57,274 nucleotides of DNA from a bacterium (GTDB taxonomy: Bacteria; Bacillota; Clostridia; Lachnospirales; Lachnospiraceae), in assembly GCA_023666335.1 (NCBI GenBank), contig JAMPCE010000016.1, forward strand, positions 1-57,274, given 5' to 3'. Below the pieces are notes generated by a model, which searched no databases, was not told the DNA's origin, and worked only from the letters and a program-made list of their open reading frames with translations. How positions within the stretch are numbered: position 1 is the first letter of the stretch; every line of letters begins with the position of its first letter. Of this stretch, positions 19,399 through 28,323 are shown in pieces. Made by a program: the position numbers and the translations under genes.

Positions 19399-19841
19399 TG
19401 TCTGTTTTTGCAGTAATCGATACCAATGTAATTATATCGGTATTACTCACAAGACACAGGGAGTCAGCGACTTATCGGGTACTCCAAGCGGTGCTCGATG
19501 GGCGGATTACGCCGCTGTATCATCCGAAAATTCTGGCAGAATATAAAGAAGTAGCACATCGCCCAAAGTTTCATATTCATGAGAAAGATATTGACGTGAT
19601 CCTTGAAACCATTGAAACGTTTGGCATTGAGGTGCATCCATCCCCAACCGGCGAGATAATTCCGGACATGGACGACCTGATTTTTTATGAGGTGACGATG
19701 GAAAAACGTGAAGATGACGCATATCTCGTAACTGGAAATATCAAGCATTTCCCAGCCAAGGAATTCATTGTTACTCCAGCAGAGATGATGGTGATCATTG
19801 ATGCTGTCGATAAAAGGTATAGGCAAAAACAAATCATATGA
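19398..19841 (+). CDS. PIN-domain toxin
   Basis: The 147-residue PIN-family nuclease has the first acidic residue in VIDTNVIISVLL (Asp near 8), a Glu in HPKILAEYKEV, and late acidic residues in IPDMDDLIFYEV and KREDDAYLVTGN. These form the Mg-binding site of RNA-cleaving toxins. Its likely targets are cellular RNA, but specificity is not predictable. It is translationally coupled to the RelB-like antitoxin. The last codons overlap a spurious in-frame upstream extension of the following kinase gene. Confidence 0.88.
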   Translation: MSVFAVIDTNVIISVLLTRHRESATYRVLQAVLDGRITPLYHPKILAEYKEVAHRPKFHIHEKDIDVILETIETFGIEVHPSPTGEIIPDMDDLIFYEVTMEKREDDAYLVTGNIKHFPAKEFIVTPAEMMVIIDAVDKRYRQKQII

Positions 19842-19891
19842 CAAATGCCCTGAGGGTAACATATCGGCACAAAATAGAAACGAGGTCACTT

Positions 19892-21136
19892 ATGTATAAA
19901 CCGCTCTTCCACTTCCTACAGGACCGCCAGTTCAGAAACCATTTTCTGTTCCTGCTCCTCTTCTGCTTCCTGCTCATCCTTGCTGCACTCCTGCAAAACA
20001 AAGCGCTTACGGCATCCGCCAAAGATATGCTGCTTTCGCATGACGAGGCGGTCGCTTCTTCGCTGCTTCATCAGGGCGTGCCGGAAACCGTGATTGCTCG
20101 GGCGCTTACCACCTCCGCTCCGACAACGCCGGAAGGGGCTTTGTTCCTCCAAAAGATCGGCATCCGCCCGGAATTGGAAACGCAGTTTCGCCCACAGGTT
20201 TTTACCTTTCAACAGCAGGCAGAAACTGACACATTTGTCATTTTAGTGCCGGCCTGTCTCCTTTTGCTGGGCGCAAGTCTTTTCTTTTTCCATAAAAGGG
20301 AATCGCTGTACGCGCATGCCGTCTCCGTGCTCGACCGCTATCTGCAAAACGACTATTCCCACCGCCTGCCGCAGACGAGCGAGGGCGCTGTTTTCCGCCT
20401 GTTTTCCGCGATAGACCGACTTGCCACCATGCTGCAGGCGCAGAACGAGACGGAACAAAGATCCAAAGTATTTCTGCGCAATACCATCTCCGACATCTCT
20501 CATCAGCTCAAAACGCCGTTATCTGCGCTCTCCATGTATCAGGAGATCATGGAAAACGAGCCGGATCACCCGGACGTCATTCGGACATTTACCCAAAAGA
20601 CGGGGCTCGCCCTAAAGCGCATGGAGCAGCTGATCGGCGCTATGCTGAAACTTACCCGTCTGGACACAGGCAATATCGTTTTTGAAAAACAGCGCTGTCC
20701 GTTCGGCAGTCTGATCCTACAGGCAGTCAGCGAATTGACGACCCGCGCCGAAAACGAGGAGAAAATGCTGATTCTGGACGGTTCCCCAGACGATATGCTG
20801 TTCTGCGATCCCGCGTGGACGGCGGAAGCCATCGGCAACCTTGTGAAAAATGCTTTAGATCACATGACCTCCCACGGCACGGTCCGCGTGATCTGGGATG
20901 TTTCCCCGCTTGCGGCAAGGATCCGTGTCACAGACGACGGCGAGGGCATTTCGCCCGAAGAGATCTACCATATTTTCAAACGCTTCTATCGGGGCAGCCG
21001 CCCTGCGGATACGCCGGGTATCGGTCTGGGGCTTTCCCTTGCCAAAGCCATCATCGAGGGACAGGACGGGACGCTCTCCGTCGAAAGCATCCCAAACGAG
21101 GAGACAGCTTTCACGATCCTGCTCCCCTGCTCTTAG
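19892..21136 (+). CDS. Sensor histidine kinase of the antimicrobial-peptide resistance-like module
   Basis: This 414-residue kinase has two transmembrane helices (about residues 15-36 and 115-137) flanking an extracytoplasmic region of about 80 residues, then a HAMP-like linker. The HisKA domain has DISHQLKTPLSALSMYQEIM (His near 208). The HATPase domain has the N-box NLVKNALDH, DDGEGI and GIGLGLSLAKAI. An ATG 18 codons upstream is in frame but overlaps the toxin stop. GAGG placed 6 nt before the ATG at 19892 and the family-like opening MYKPLFHFL favour this start. It pairs with the regulator at 18306 despite the intervening toxin-antitoxin genes. Confidence 0.9.
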   Translation: MYKPLFHFLQDRQFRNHFLFLLLFCFLLILAALLQNKALTASAKDMLLSHDEAVASSLLHQGVPETVIARALTTSAPTTPEGALFLQKIGIRPELETQFRPQVFTFQQQAETDTFVILVPACLLLLGASLFFFHKRESLYAHAVSVLDRYLQNDYSHRLPQTSEGAVFRLFSAIDRLATMLQAQNETEQRSKVFLRNTISDISHQLKTPLSALSMYQEIMENEPDHPDVIRTFTQKTGLALKRMEQLIGAMLKLTRLDTGNIVFEKQRCPFGSLILQAVSELTTRAENEEKMLILDGSPDDMLFCDPAWTAEAIGNLVKNALDHMTSHGTVRVIWDVSPLAARIRVTDDGEGISPEEIYHIFKRFYRGSRPADTPGIGLGLSLAKAIIEGQDGTLSVESIPNEETAFTILLPCS

Positions 21137-21154
21137 CCGCAACAATTTCCCATT

Positions 21155-21215
21155 CTTACAAAATCGTAAGATAAATTTCATTTGTCTGTAAGATGGAACT
21201 GTTATGATGGCATAG
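21155..21215 (+). promoter_or_regulatory. Putative operator and promoter for the ABC transporter genes
   Basis: CTTAC and GTAAG form an inverted repeat with a 6-bp spacer (21155-21170). Downstream are TTGTCT, 15 bp and TATGAT, a weak promoter. An operator placed upstream of a poor -35 box is the usual arrangement for activation by the BceR-type regulator encoded in this cluster. Confidence 0.45.
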
Positions 21216-21304
21216 ACAATCATAAGGCTGCGGCAAAGACACATTCTTTCCCATGACAAAAGTATCTGCCGCTTCTCGCATTGTCAGAAAGGAGTTATCA
21301 TACC

Positions 21305-22021
21305 ATGAACATCTTACAAGTGAAAAACCTGTGCAAAACTTACGGCAAAGGCGAAGCACAGGTACGCGCCTTAAAGGACGTGACCTTTTCTCTGGAAAAA
21401 GGCGAATTTTGCGCGGTCGTCGGCGAATCCGGCTCCGGCAAGAGCACCCTCCTAAACTGCATCGGCGCGATCGACGTGCCGACTTCCGGACAAATCTCTA
21501 TTGACGGAAACGATCTTTTTTCCATGAATGAGGAGGCGCGCACCATTTTCAGGCGGCGCAACATCGGCTTTATCTTCCAGTCCTTTCATCTGGTGCCGGA
21601 GTTGAATGTGGAGCAGAATATCCTGTTCCCGCTTCTCTTAGACGATCAAAAACCTGACACAAGTGTCATAGAAGAACTTCTGGAACTGCTCGGTCTTGCC
21701 GACAGGCGGCGGCATCTGCCAAGCCAGCTTTCCGGCGGCCAACAGCAGCGCGCCGCCATCGGACGTGCGCTCGTTATGCGTCCGAAGCTGATCCTTGCCG
21801 ATGAACCCACCGGAAATCTGGACAGCAGGAACAGTCAGGAGGTGCTGGATCTCCTCTTAAAGGCGTCCCGCCGTTACCAGCAGACCATCCTCATGATCAC
21901 CCACAACAACAGCCTTGCGGTCTCCGCAGACAGGATCTTTCGCGTCTCGGACGGCTGTGTGACGGAACCGATGCCGCAGACAGGAAACAGGGAGGGCTTT
22001 CGCGATGAAACATTATCTTGA
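21305..22021 (+). CDS. ABC transporter ATP-binding protein (MacB/BceA type)
   Basis: The 238-residue ATPase has Walker [10 protein letters not shown] (about residues 39-47), signature LSGGQQQR (about 142-149) and Walker [13 protein letters not shown]. The Q-loop lies in [10 protein letters not shown]. The short length and NLDS motif fit the lipoprotein/peptide exporter subfamily that works with FtsX-like permeases. An in-frame TTG lies 8 codons upstream, but the ATG at 21305, with AAGGAG upstream, gives the usual opening [16 protein letters not shown]. The permease gene starts 17 bp before its stop. Confidence 0.93.
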   Translation: MNILQVKNLCKTYGKGEAQVRALKDVTFSLEKGEFCAVVGESGSGKSTLLNCIGAIDVPTSGQISIDGNDLFSMNEEARTIFRRRNIGFIFQSFHLVPELNVEQNILFPLLLDDQKPDTSVIEELLELLGLADRRRHLPSQLSGGQQQRAAIGRALVMRPKLILADEPTGNLDSRNSQEVLDLLLKASRRYQQTILMITHNNSLAVSADRIFRVSDGCVTEPMPQTGNREGFRDETLS

Positions 22022-24380
22022 CCTTGTCCTCTTCTATCGGCGCGCGCACAAAAAGCAGAACCGCATGTCGGTCTTCTGTATCTTTCTGTCCGTCTTTCTG
22101 GTGGCTGTCATCTTCGGTATGGCGGATATGTATGTGCGCAGCATGCTCCTCAAGACAAAACGCGAGGACGGCAACTGGCATATCATGCTGAGTAAGATCA
22201 GCGACGAAGAAGCCGCGCTCATTGCCGCCCGCCCGGAAGTCAGAGCATTTACCTGCTATGGCGTCCTGAATTACGGGCTGGATCAGGGGTATACCGCCGC
22301 AGGCAAAGACGTGGTGTTCTGCGGAAGCGAAGAGACGCTTCTGACGGAAATCTATGCTGACAGCATAACGGAGGGCACATTTCCGCGTACGGATGACGAA
22401 GTGCTGGTGACCGCCAATATGAAAAAGGAAGCTGAACTTGTCATCGGCAGCCAAATGACGATCCGCGGCAAAGACGGCGCAGAATATCCTTACACCGTCT
22501 CCGGGTTTGCGGAAGATCCCGCTATGATCTTAAGCAAGGACGCCTGCGGGGTCTTTATGACCACCGCCGCTTTCCGCGAGTTCTTTCCCGGCGTGACGGA
22601 CGGCGAACCGGACGATTACGACAGCTGCTTTCTCGTTCAGTTTTATGACCACGCCAATATCCGCAGTACGATCAACGATATCAAGGCGCAGTTTTCCCTG
22701 ACGGATGAGCAGGTCGGGGAACAGGCGATGCTCCTTTCGCTGCTTGGACAAAGCGACGAGGGCAATCTCTTTATGATGGGAATCTACAGTGTCGCCGCGG
22801 GCTTATCCGTGCTTGTCCTGCTTTCCGGTATTCTGATGATCGCCGGCAGCTTAAACAGCAATATCGCCGGACGGACAGAATTTTTCGGTATGCTGCGCTG
22901 TGTGGGCGCGACGCCGAAACAGATCCTGCGGTTGGTCCGCCGGGAAGCGTTTTCCCTATGCGCTGCCGCCATTCCCGCAAGCATCCTGTCCGGCATGGTC
23001 ATCATCTGGATCCTGTGCGCCGTTTTGCGCGCCTTAAGCCCGAAATATTTCTTCGATATGCCTGTTTTTGCCGTCAGTCTGCCTTCGGTCGCCGCAGGCG
23101 TGATCATCGGGATCCTGACCGTGTTTTTGGCTTCACGCGCTCCCGCAAAAAGAGCGGCGCAGGTCTCTCCTCTTGCGGCAGTATCCGGCAGCGCGAACCG
23201 TCTCGCGCCCGTGCGCCGGGCGGCAAATACGCGCTTTTGTAAAGTAGAGACGGCGCTTGGCATCCATCATGCAAGGGAAAGCCGCAGGAATTTTCTGCTG
23301 GTGGTCAGCTCCTTTGCCTTGAGCATCATCCTCTTTTTGTCCTTTTCCACCACCGTGGACTTTATGAAACACGCTATCAAGCCGCTAAGTCCCTGGTCGC
23401 CGGATCTTTCGATCATAAGTCCGGACAATTCCTGTACGATAGACCGTTCTCTGGCAGAGACTTTACAGGAACTTCCCGCCGTCAAAAGAGTCTACGGCAG
23501 AATGTTCGCTTACGACCTTCCCGCGACGGCGGCGGGAAAGACAAATACCGCCGTGCTGATCTCCTACGAAGAACATCAATTCGAGTGGGCAGAAAAATAT
23601 CTGTTGGACGGCTCCCTGAAAGAGGTACAGGAACGGACAGGATGTGCCATGATCGTATCGGCGCCGCAGTACAATAACCAAAGCGCCATTCAGACAGGCG
23701 ATACCGTGACGCTCTCCATCGACGGGCGCCCTGCCAGCCTTACGATCGCCGCTTCCGTATCGGAATGCCCTTTTAACACCCCGGAGGGCGATATCATCAT
23801 CTGTTCGGAGAATACTTTCCGGGAATTGATCGGTACAGACGACTATACCATTATCGACCTGCAACTGACCGCAAAAGCCACGGAGAGCGACGTAGAGCAG
23901 ATCCGCGCCCTTGCCGGAGACGGCGTCACGTTTTCCGATATGCGGTCTGACAAACAGAGCGTGCTGGGCGCTGTCTATTCTTTCCGGCTGTTTCTCTACG
24001 GCTTCCTGTTCCTGATCGCGCTGGTGACCGTCTGCAATATCGTAAACTGCGTCGCCATGAGTGTCGAGGCTCGCAAAAAACAGTACGGCGGTCTGCGCGC
24101 CATTGGCTTAAGCGGCAGACAGCTCACAAAAATGATTATCGCGGAAACAGCCGCCTATGCGATAACTGGCAGCGTCTTCGGCATGGCGTTGGGGCTATTC
24201 CTGAACAAAAAAATGTTTGAGATCCTGGTGACAAGACGCTGGGGCGAATCGTGGAGCCTGCCCGGCACGGAGCTTGCCGTCATTGCGGGAATCATGGTTT
24301 TCTCCGTGATTCTGGCGATCCGCACGCCCACAAAAAAGCTCCGTGAAATGTCCATCACGGAAACGCTTCACGCGCAATAG
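22005..24380 (+). CDS. FtsX-like ABC transporter permease
   Basis: This 791-residue protein has an N-terminal transmembrane helix (about residues 22-42) and a periplasm-facing region. An FtsX domain follows with three helices at about 258-390 (GRTEFFGMLRCVGATPKQI is the typical coupling-helix segment). After a second transmembrane helix at about 435-455 and another large extracellular part comes a second FtsX domain at about 660-785 (RKKQYGGLRAIGLSGRQLT). This is the duplicated layout of eight-to-ten-helix permeases such as those in MacB-like and Bce-related systems. With the neighbouring ATPase and two-component genes it probably removes or senses cell-wall-active peptides; the substrate is unknown. 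Confidence 0.9.
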   Translation: MKHYLDLVLFYRRAHKKQNRMSVFCIFLSVFLVAVIFGMADMYVRSMLLKTKREDGNWHIMLSKISDEEAALIAARPEVRAFTCYGVLNYGLDQGYTAAGKDVVFCGSEETLLTEIYADSITEGTFPRTDDEVLVTANMKKEAELVIGSQMTIRGKDGAEYPYTVSGFAEDPAMILSKDACGVFMTTAAFREFFPGVTDGEPDDYDSCFLVQFYDHANIRSTINDIKAQFSLTDEQVGEQAMLLSLLGQSDEGNLFMMGIYSVAAGLSVLVLLSGILMIAGSLNSNIAGRTEFFGMLRCVGATPKQILRLVRREAFSLCAAAIPASILSGMVIIWILCAVLRALSPKYFFDMPVFAVSLPSVAAGVIIGILTVFLASRAPAKRAAQVSPLAAVSGSANRLAPVRRAANTRFCKVETALGIHHARESRRNFLLVVSSFALSIILFLSFSTTVDFMKHAIKPLSPWSPDLSIISPDNSCTIDRSLAETLQELPAVKRVYGRMFAYDLPATAAGKTNTAVLISYEEHQFEWAEKYLLDGSLKEVQERTGCAMIVSAPQYNNQSAIQTGDTVTLSIDGRPASLTIAASVSECPFNTPEGDIIICSENTFRELIGTDDYTIIDLQLTAKATESDVEQIRALAGDGVTFSDMRSDKQSVLGAVYSFRLFLYGFLFLIALVTVCNIVNCVAMSVEARKKQYGGLRAIGLSGRQLTKMIIAETAAYAITGSVFGMALGLFLNKKMFEILVTRRWGESWSLPGTELAVIAGIMVFSVILAIRTPTKKLREMSITETLHAQ

Positions 24381-24428
24381 ACATCTGCCGAAAACTTTCA
24401 TTGGACAGATTTACAGGCATTGGTTATG

Positions 24429-24462
24429 AGAGAGTAGAAAAGCAATATGCGGCTCTACTCTC
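24429..24462. terminator. Hairpin between convergent genes
   Basis: AGAGAGTAGA (24429-24438) and TCTACTCTCT (24453-24462) form a perfect 10-bp stem around a 14-nt loop. It lies between the permease stop and the convergent gene's stop, overlapping the latter. T-tails are weak on both sides. Confidence 0.5.
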
Positions 24463-25192
24463 TTACTTCATATAAATATTCCCTTCCACGCTTCCCGATG
24501 TGTGCAAGAATATCCAGATAGGTCAGAAGCGGCACCGCCTCCGCGGCCAATTCCCGCCGGATACCCGCCGCCTTTGCAAACTCCGTGATCGTGAAAGGCT
24601 CCGCCAGATCGATGGGCACAAACTGCATAAAGTCCTCCGTCCGCTCCACCCGGATCTCGTCAAAGAGTTCGAGCGGCATCCGGTCATAGCGGGAGGAGCC
24701 GCGCTTGCGGTTTTTGCTCCAGCCGTTTAAGAGGCGGTACTCGTCGATATCAATGAGGGGAAAGATAAAAGACAGGTTCGGATCTTTCAAAAAAGCCTTG
24801 ATCGAATATAACTGTGCAAACGCATGATAAGCGTTTCCCGTCACCGGGGATTTGTGCTTCGGAGAGAGCTCTCCGCTCTCCTCGTTCATCCAGATGACCC
24901 ATTTCAGATGCGGAATCGGATACACGACCGTCACAGGGTACAAGGGCAGAAAAGCCTCCAGTTTCGGGCGCAGTTTCCCGAAATTCCCGTTCTGGATCTC
25001 GATGATATGCCCCTCTTTGTAAATATCTGCGATAAACCCCTCCACCGGCACTTCGTGGTAGTCCTCGTTCGGCTCATAATAGAGCTTCATCACCGCGTGG
25101 ACGGTCTTTTCCTGCAGGGTGCCGAAACCGTGCGGGTCATGCTGTTTTAATAACACTTTACACTTTGCGTCTTCGAATGCGTTCTTATCCAT
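24455..25192 (-). CDS. Conserved hypothetical protein, possible nuclease-like fold
   Basis: I do not recognise a named family. The protein (245 residues from the ATG at 25192) contains VEGFIADIYKEGHIIEIQNG near residues 45-65, an Asp followed by Glu-Ile-Gln. This is a spacing reminiscent of PD-(D/E)xK nuclease folds. VTVVYPIPHLKWVIWM comes next, and the C-terminus looks like a winged helix (FTITEFAKAAGI, LLTYLDILAHIG). A TTG at 25228 in the same frame is really the -35 box of the promoter. The ATG lies only 7 bp after the -10 box, so the mRNA may be leaderless. Confidence 0.7.
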   Translation of the reverse strand: MDKNAFEDAKCKVLLKQHDPHGFGTLQEKTVHAVMKLYYEPNEDYHEVPVEGFIADIYKEGHIIEIQNGNFGKLRPKLEAFLPLYPVTVVYPIPHLKWVIWMNEESGELSPKHKSPVTGNAYHAFAQLYSIKAFLKDPNLSFIFPLIDIDEYRLLNGWSKNRKRGSSRYDRMPLELFDEIRVERTEDFMQFVPIDLAEPFTITEFAKAAGIRRELAAEAVPLLTYLDILAHIGKRGREYLYEVRE

Positions 25193-25199
25193 ATCACAT

Positions 25200-25228
25200 A
25201 GTATACCAGACAGCTCGAAATCGAACAA
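25200..25228 (-). promoter_or_regulatory. Promoter for the hypothetical gene ending at 24455
   Basis: TTGTTC (25223-25228), a 17-bp spacer and TATACT (25200-25205) on the minus strand. The ATG of the gene follows 7 bp downstream of the -10 box, with no ribosome binding site between. Confidence 0.65.
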
Positions 25229-25251
25229 GTGTTTTTACAAGAACCTATATA

Positions 25252-26025
25252 CTATATATTCGCATAATCAAGAAACATATATTTCGTCTTTTTCTCGTTC
25301 TCCCTATACTCATGATCGTGCGGATTCCCGGTATATACGAGTTCTCCGTCTCGGTATGCCAGCAGGGTATTCATGGGAATATTCTCCCAATAATCCTGCT
25401 TTAAGGGTTTGGTGGAAACCAAAAGAGAGTTTGTCTTCTGACAGGCGTAAAGCGTGTCCTTTTGATTCGTATGCACATAAAACAGATCGCCGTCATAAAT
25501 GAGAAGATTCACCTTATTTTCCGGCGTAATGGTATGGACGACCCGATCCACTACCCCAAACCGCTCTTCCTCCTTGAGATTCCCTTTCGCTTTCTTTTCG
25601 GCGGCATTCACGCAGTCCACCAGATAATAGAGGATCCGTTCGCTGTCTGTCTGCCCTTTTTGTCTGGAAACGTAAGGGTCTAACTCTTTGTTCTCAAAAA
25701 TCGTTCCGTTATGCGCCAGCGTCCAGGTGCGGTCCGTCATATCCCTGCGGATAAAAGGGTGGGAATTTTTGTATTCTATCCCGCCTTTGGACGCTTTGCG
25801 GATATGGGCGATTAGCTTGTCTATGACGATCTCTTCCGTGAGTCTGTTCTTTAAATAGGCGCTTTCCAGCGACGATACCGGCTCCTTTTCCAGAGAAACC
25901 GAATTTCCGTAAAAGGCCGCTATGCCCCAGCCGTCCGGATTGCTCTCGCCGTGCTCAAAAAATTCCTGCAAAAGCCCGTTGCATCGGATTGCTTCCGCGC
26001 TGTTAATCCCAAATAATTCGCACAT
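25252..26025 (-). CDS. Class II glutamine amidotransferase (YafJ-like)
   Basis: The 257-residue protein begins MCELFGINS, so Cys2 becomes the N-terminal nucleophile of an Ntn-type glutaminase. Family motifs include NPDGWGIAAFY (about residues 29-39), LIAHIRKAS (about 73-81) and NSHPF followed by LAHNGTI. It is a stand-alone glutaminase domain of the YafJ/DUG3 group with no synthase domain, so the acceptor of ammonia is unknown. GAGAGAAC precedes the ATG. It lies 18 bp after the ABC ATPase gene and may be the last gene of that operon. Confidence 0.9.
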   Translation of the reverse strand: MCELFGINSAEAIRCNGLLQEFFEHGESNPDGWGIAAFYGNSVSLEKEPVSSLESAYLKNRLTEEIVIDKLIAHIRKASKGGIEYKNSHPFIRRDMTDRTWTLAHNGTIFENKELDPYVSRQKGQTDSERILYYLVDCVNAAEKKAKGNLKEEERFGVVDRVVHTITPENKVNLLIYDGDLFYVHTNQKDTLYACQKTNSLLVSTKPLKQDYWENIPMNTLLAYRDGELVYTGNPHDHEYRENEKKTKYMFLDYANI

Positions 26026-26043
26026 TGTTCTCTCCCGTTTTCC

Positions 26044-26793
26044 TCAATGATTTTGGATCGCATTTAGAAAATCCTGCGCTCGCTGCGTCTTAGGACTGGC
26101 AAAAAATTCCTCCGGTCTTCCCTCTTCCACAATGACGCCGTCGTCCATAAAAATCACTCTGTCCGCCACTTTCCTTGCAAAATTCATCTCATGGGTAACG
26201 ATCACCATCGTCATGCCGTCCTCGGCAAGTTCCGTCATGACCGCCAGTACCTCCCCGATCATCTCGGGATCCAGCGCACTGGTCGGTTCATCAAATAAAA
26301 TGGCTTTGGGGTGCATTGCCAGCGCGCGGGCGATGGCGACGCGCTGCTGCTGTCCGCCGGAAAGCTGCGCCGGAACTTTTCCCGCCTGACTGTCCACGCC
26401 CACTCTTGTTAAAAGCCGCATCGCCTCTTCCCGCGCTTCCTTTCTGGGGGTATGCAGTACATCGATCGGTCCGATCGTCACATTGTCCAGTATGGTTTTG
26501 TGCGCAAACAGATTGAACTGCTGAAATACCATCCCGACCTGCGAGCGAACTTCGGCAAGCCGCTTTCCCTCTTCCGGCATCGCTACGCCGTCGATCAGGA
26601 TCTCCCCGGAATCAATGGTCTCCAGACGGTTGATGGTGCGGCAGAGCGTAGACTTTCCGGAGCCGGACGGACCGATGATAACGACCACCTCTCCTTTCTG
26701 CACAGAAAGGTTCACATCCTTTAAAACGTGCAGATCGCCGAAATGCTTGTCGATATGTTTCAATTCTATGACCGGAGTCTGTTTCTGTTCCAT
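26044..26793 (-). CDS. Polar amino-acid ABC transporter, ATP-binding protein
   Basis: The 249-residue ATPase has Walker [10 protein letters not shown] (about residues 36-44), a Q-loop in [15 protein letters not shown], signature LSGGQQQR and Walker [14 protein letters not shown]. It groups with the GlnQ/GluA importers. It powers the two permeases encoded upstream and the binding lipoprotein at 28320-29369. GGAG precedes the ATG. Confidence 0.95.
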   Translation of the reverse strand: MEQKQTPVIELKHIDKHFGDLHVLKDVNLSVQKGEVVVIIGPSGSGKSTLCRTINRLETIDSGEILIDGVAMPEEGKRLAEVRSQVGMVFQQFNLFAHKTILDNVTIGPIDVLHTPRKEAREEAMRLLTRVGVDSQAGKVPAQLSGGQQQRVAIARALAMHPKAILFDEPTSALDPEMIGEVLAVMTELAEDGMTMVIVTHEMNFARKVADRVIFMDDGVIVEEGRPEEFFASPKTQRAQDFLNAIQNH

Positions 26794-26827
26794 AAATCTG
26801 TTCTCCTTTATCTGCTACGTTATATCA

Positions 26828-27661
26828 TCACCTAATGTTTGCTGCCGAAACGTCCCGGCGTCTGGCAAGTGCGACCGATATCTTATTGAGCAGGAAATTG
26901 ATCAGAATATAGATCACAGCCACCACCAGATATACGGAAAGGAACGCATTATAGTTGCTGATCAGCACCTTGGCATTCTGCATCAGATCTGCATAACTGA
27001 CGACATAGGCAAAGGTGGTGTCTTTCAGCACGATCACCAGCTCCGAGATCAACGCCGGAACCACATAGCGCAGCGCCTGCGGAAATACGATTCGAAAGAA
27101 TGTGCTGCCGTCGGACATGCCTAGGGAAAGAGCTGCCTCCGACTGCCCTTTCGGTACGGCGTTCACGCCGGAGCGAAGCACCTCCGCCACCACGCCCGAC
27201 GCGGAGATCGCCACGGGCACGGCTATCTTCCAAAAGGCAGTCATTTTTATGCCAAACTGCGGCGCGATCAAGAAGAAAAAGTAAATGAACAGGAGCGTCG
27301 GCACACCCCGGCTGAACTCGATCAACACCGTGCCGATCCCACGGAGAATCTTGCTTTTACTGATCCTGCAAAGCATCAGAAAAAGCCCCGCCGCAAACGC
27401 GATCACCCCTGCCATAAGGGCGGCTTTCACGGTCCCCGCCAAGCCGCTTCCGATAAATTTCCAGGTCGTAGCCTTTGTAAAAAACGACCAGTATTTTGCA
27501 TCCAACTGCCCGACGACATAAAACTGCCGGATCACCGCGGCGATTAGTGCGGCGATCACTGCCAAGGATATCACGGTAAAGACAGTGATCCTCTTGCGCG
27601 CTTTCGGTCCGGGCGGCTCATAAAGCACATCTCTGATGGAAGCAGTCATTGTATTCCTCAT
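26828..27661 (-). CDS. Polar amino-acid ABC transporter permease, second subunit
   Basis: A 277-residue protein beginning MRNTMTASIRDVLY; its ATG overlaps the stop of the first permease gene as ATGA. The longer open frame running upstream is spurious, since it reads the first permease gene in the wrong frame. About five to six helices follow. The EAA loop is SGVNAVPKGQSEAALSLGMS (near residues 190-210), the ATPase contact typical of His/Glu/Gln importers (HisM/GluD type). An alternative ATG four codons later has a GAGG site as well. Confidence 0.92.
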   Translation of the reverse strand: MRNTMTASIRDVLYEPPGPKARKRITVFTVISLAVIAALIAAVIRQFYVVGQLDAKYWSFFTKATTWKFIGSGLAGTVKAALMAGVIAFAAGLFLMLCRISKSKILRGIGTVLIEFSRGVPTLLFIYFFFLIAPQFGIKMTAFWKIAVPVAISASGVVAEVLRSGVNAVPKGQSEAALSLGMSDGSTFFRIVFPQALRYVVPALISELVIVLKDTTFAYVVSYADLMQNAKVLISNYNAFLSVYLVVAVIYILINFLLNKISVALARRRDVSAANIR

Positions 27662-28323
27662 CTTAGGATCCTCACTTTCCGATCGAGCAGGCTGCCGAGC
27701 TGCCCGATCACGACTGCCGTTGCGCAATAGAGAACAGCGGAGATAAAGAATGCGGTAATACCGCCGACCGCCCGGCTGTTGATATACGAGACAATTCCGG
27801 TAAGGTCTGTCGGATTTAACGCCACCTGGGAAGCAAGTGCCGTGGTCAGCATCGTTCCTACTGCCAGATTGGTCAACGGCAGGACGCTTGCCCGCAGCGC
27901 CTGCGGGAAAATGACATTCTTGAGCATTTGAAAAAATGTCATTCCCAGAGCGCGGGCTGCCTCGATCTGTCCCACCGCGATGGTGTTCATGCCCGCCATC
28001 AGATACTCCGAGCAGAACGAGGACGGAATCAGCGTCGTCGCAATCAGCACGCAGGTAAAATAGGACCACATCAGGTCCAGATACGGAAACGCATAGACCA
28101 GAACGACAAGCAGCGCGGCTCCCGGAATGTTCCGAAAGATCTGCACATAAAAATCTCCGAATACTCTTGCCGGCTTGATCGGACAGATGCGCAGCACCGT
28201 GATCACGATACCGAGGGCGAAAGCCAGCGTGAAAGCCAACGCCGTCAGCTTCCACGTTGTCAAAAGCGCCTGTAGATATTTCTCTCCATATTGTGTGAGC
28301 AATTCATTGACCGACATAGTCAT
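27658..28323 (-). CDS. Polar amino-acid ABC transporter permease, first subunit
   Basis: The 221-residue membrane protein has five helices and the EAA loop motif EYLMAGMNTIAVGQIEAARA, then LGMTFFQMLKNVIFPQALR. It resembles GluC/HisQ. It overlaps the binding-protein gene by 4 bp upstream and the second permease by 4 bp downstream, so all three are tightly coupled. The pair forms the heterodimeric channel of a glutamate-like importer. Confidence 0.92.
   Translation of the reverse strand: MTMSVNELLTQYGEKYLQALLTTWKLTALAFTLAFALGIVITVLRICPIKPARVFGDFYVQIFRNIPGAALLVVLVYAFPYLDLMWSYFTCVLIATTLIPSSFCSEYLMAGMNTIAVGQIEAARALGMTFFQMLKNVIFPQALRASVLPLTNLAVGTMLTTALASQVALNPTDLTGIVSYINSRAVGGITAFFISAVLYCATAVVIGQLGSLLDRKVRILR

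Noticed and set aside
27662-28255. Upstream extension of the second ABC permease frame
   Set aside because: The extra N-terminal codons lie wholly inside the first permease gene, read out of frame, and the ATGA overlap marks the true start.
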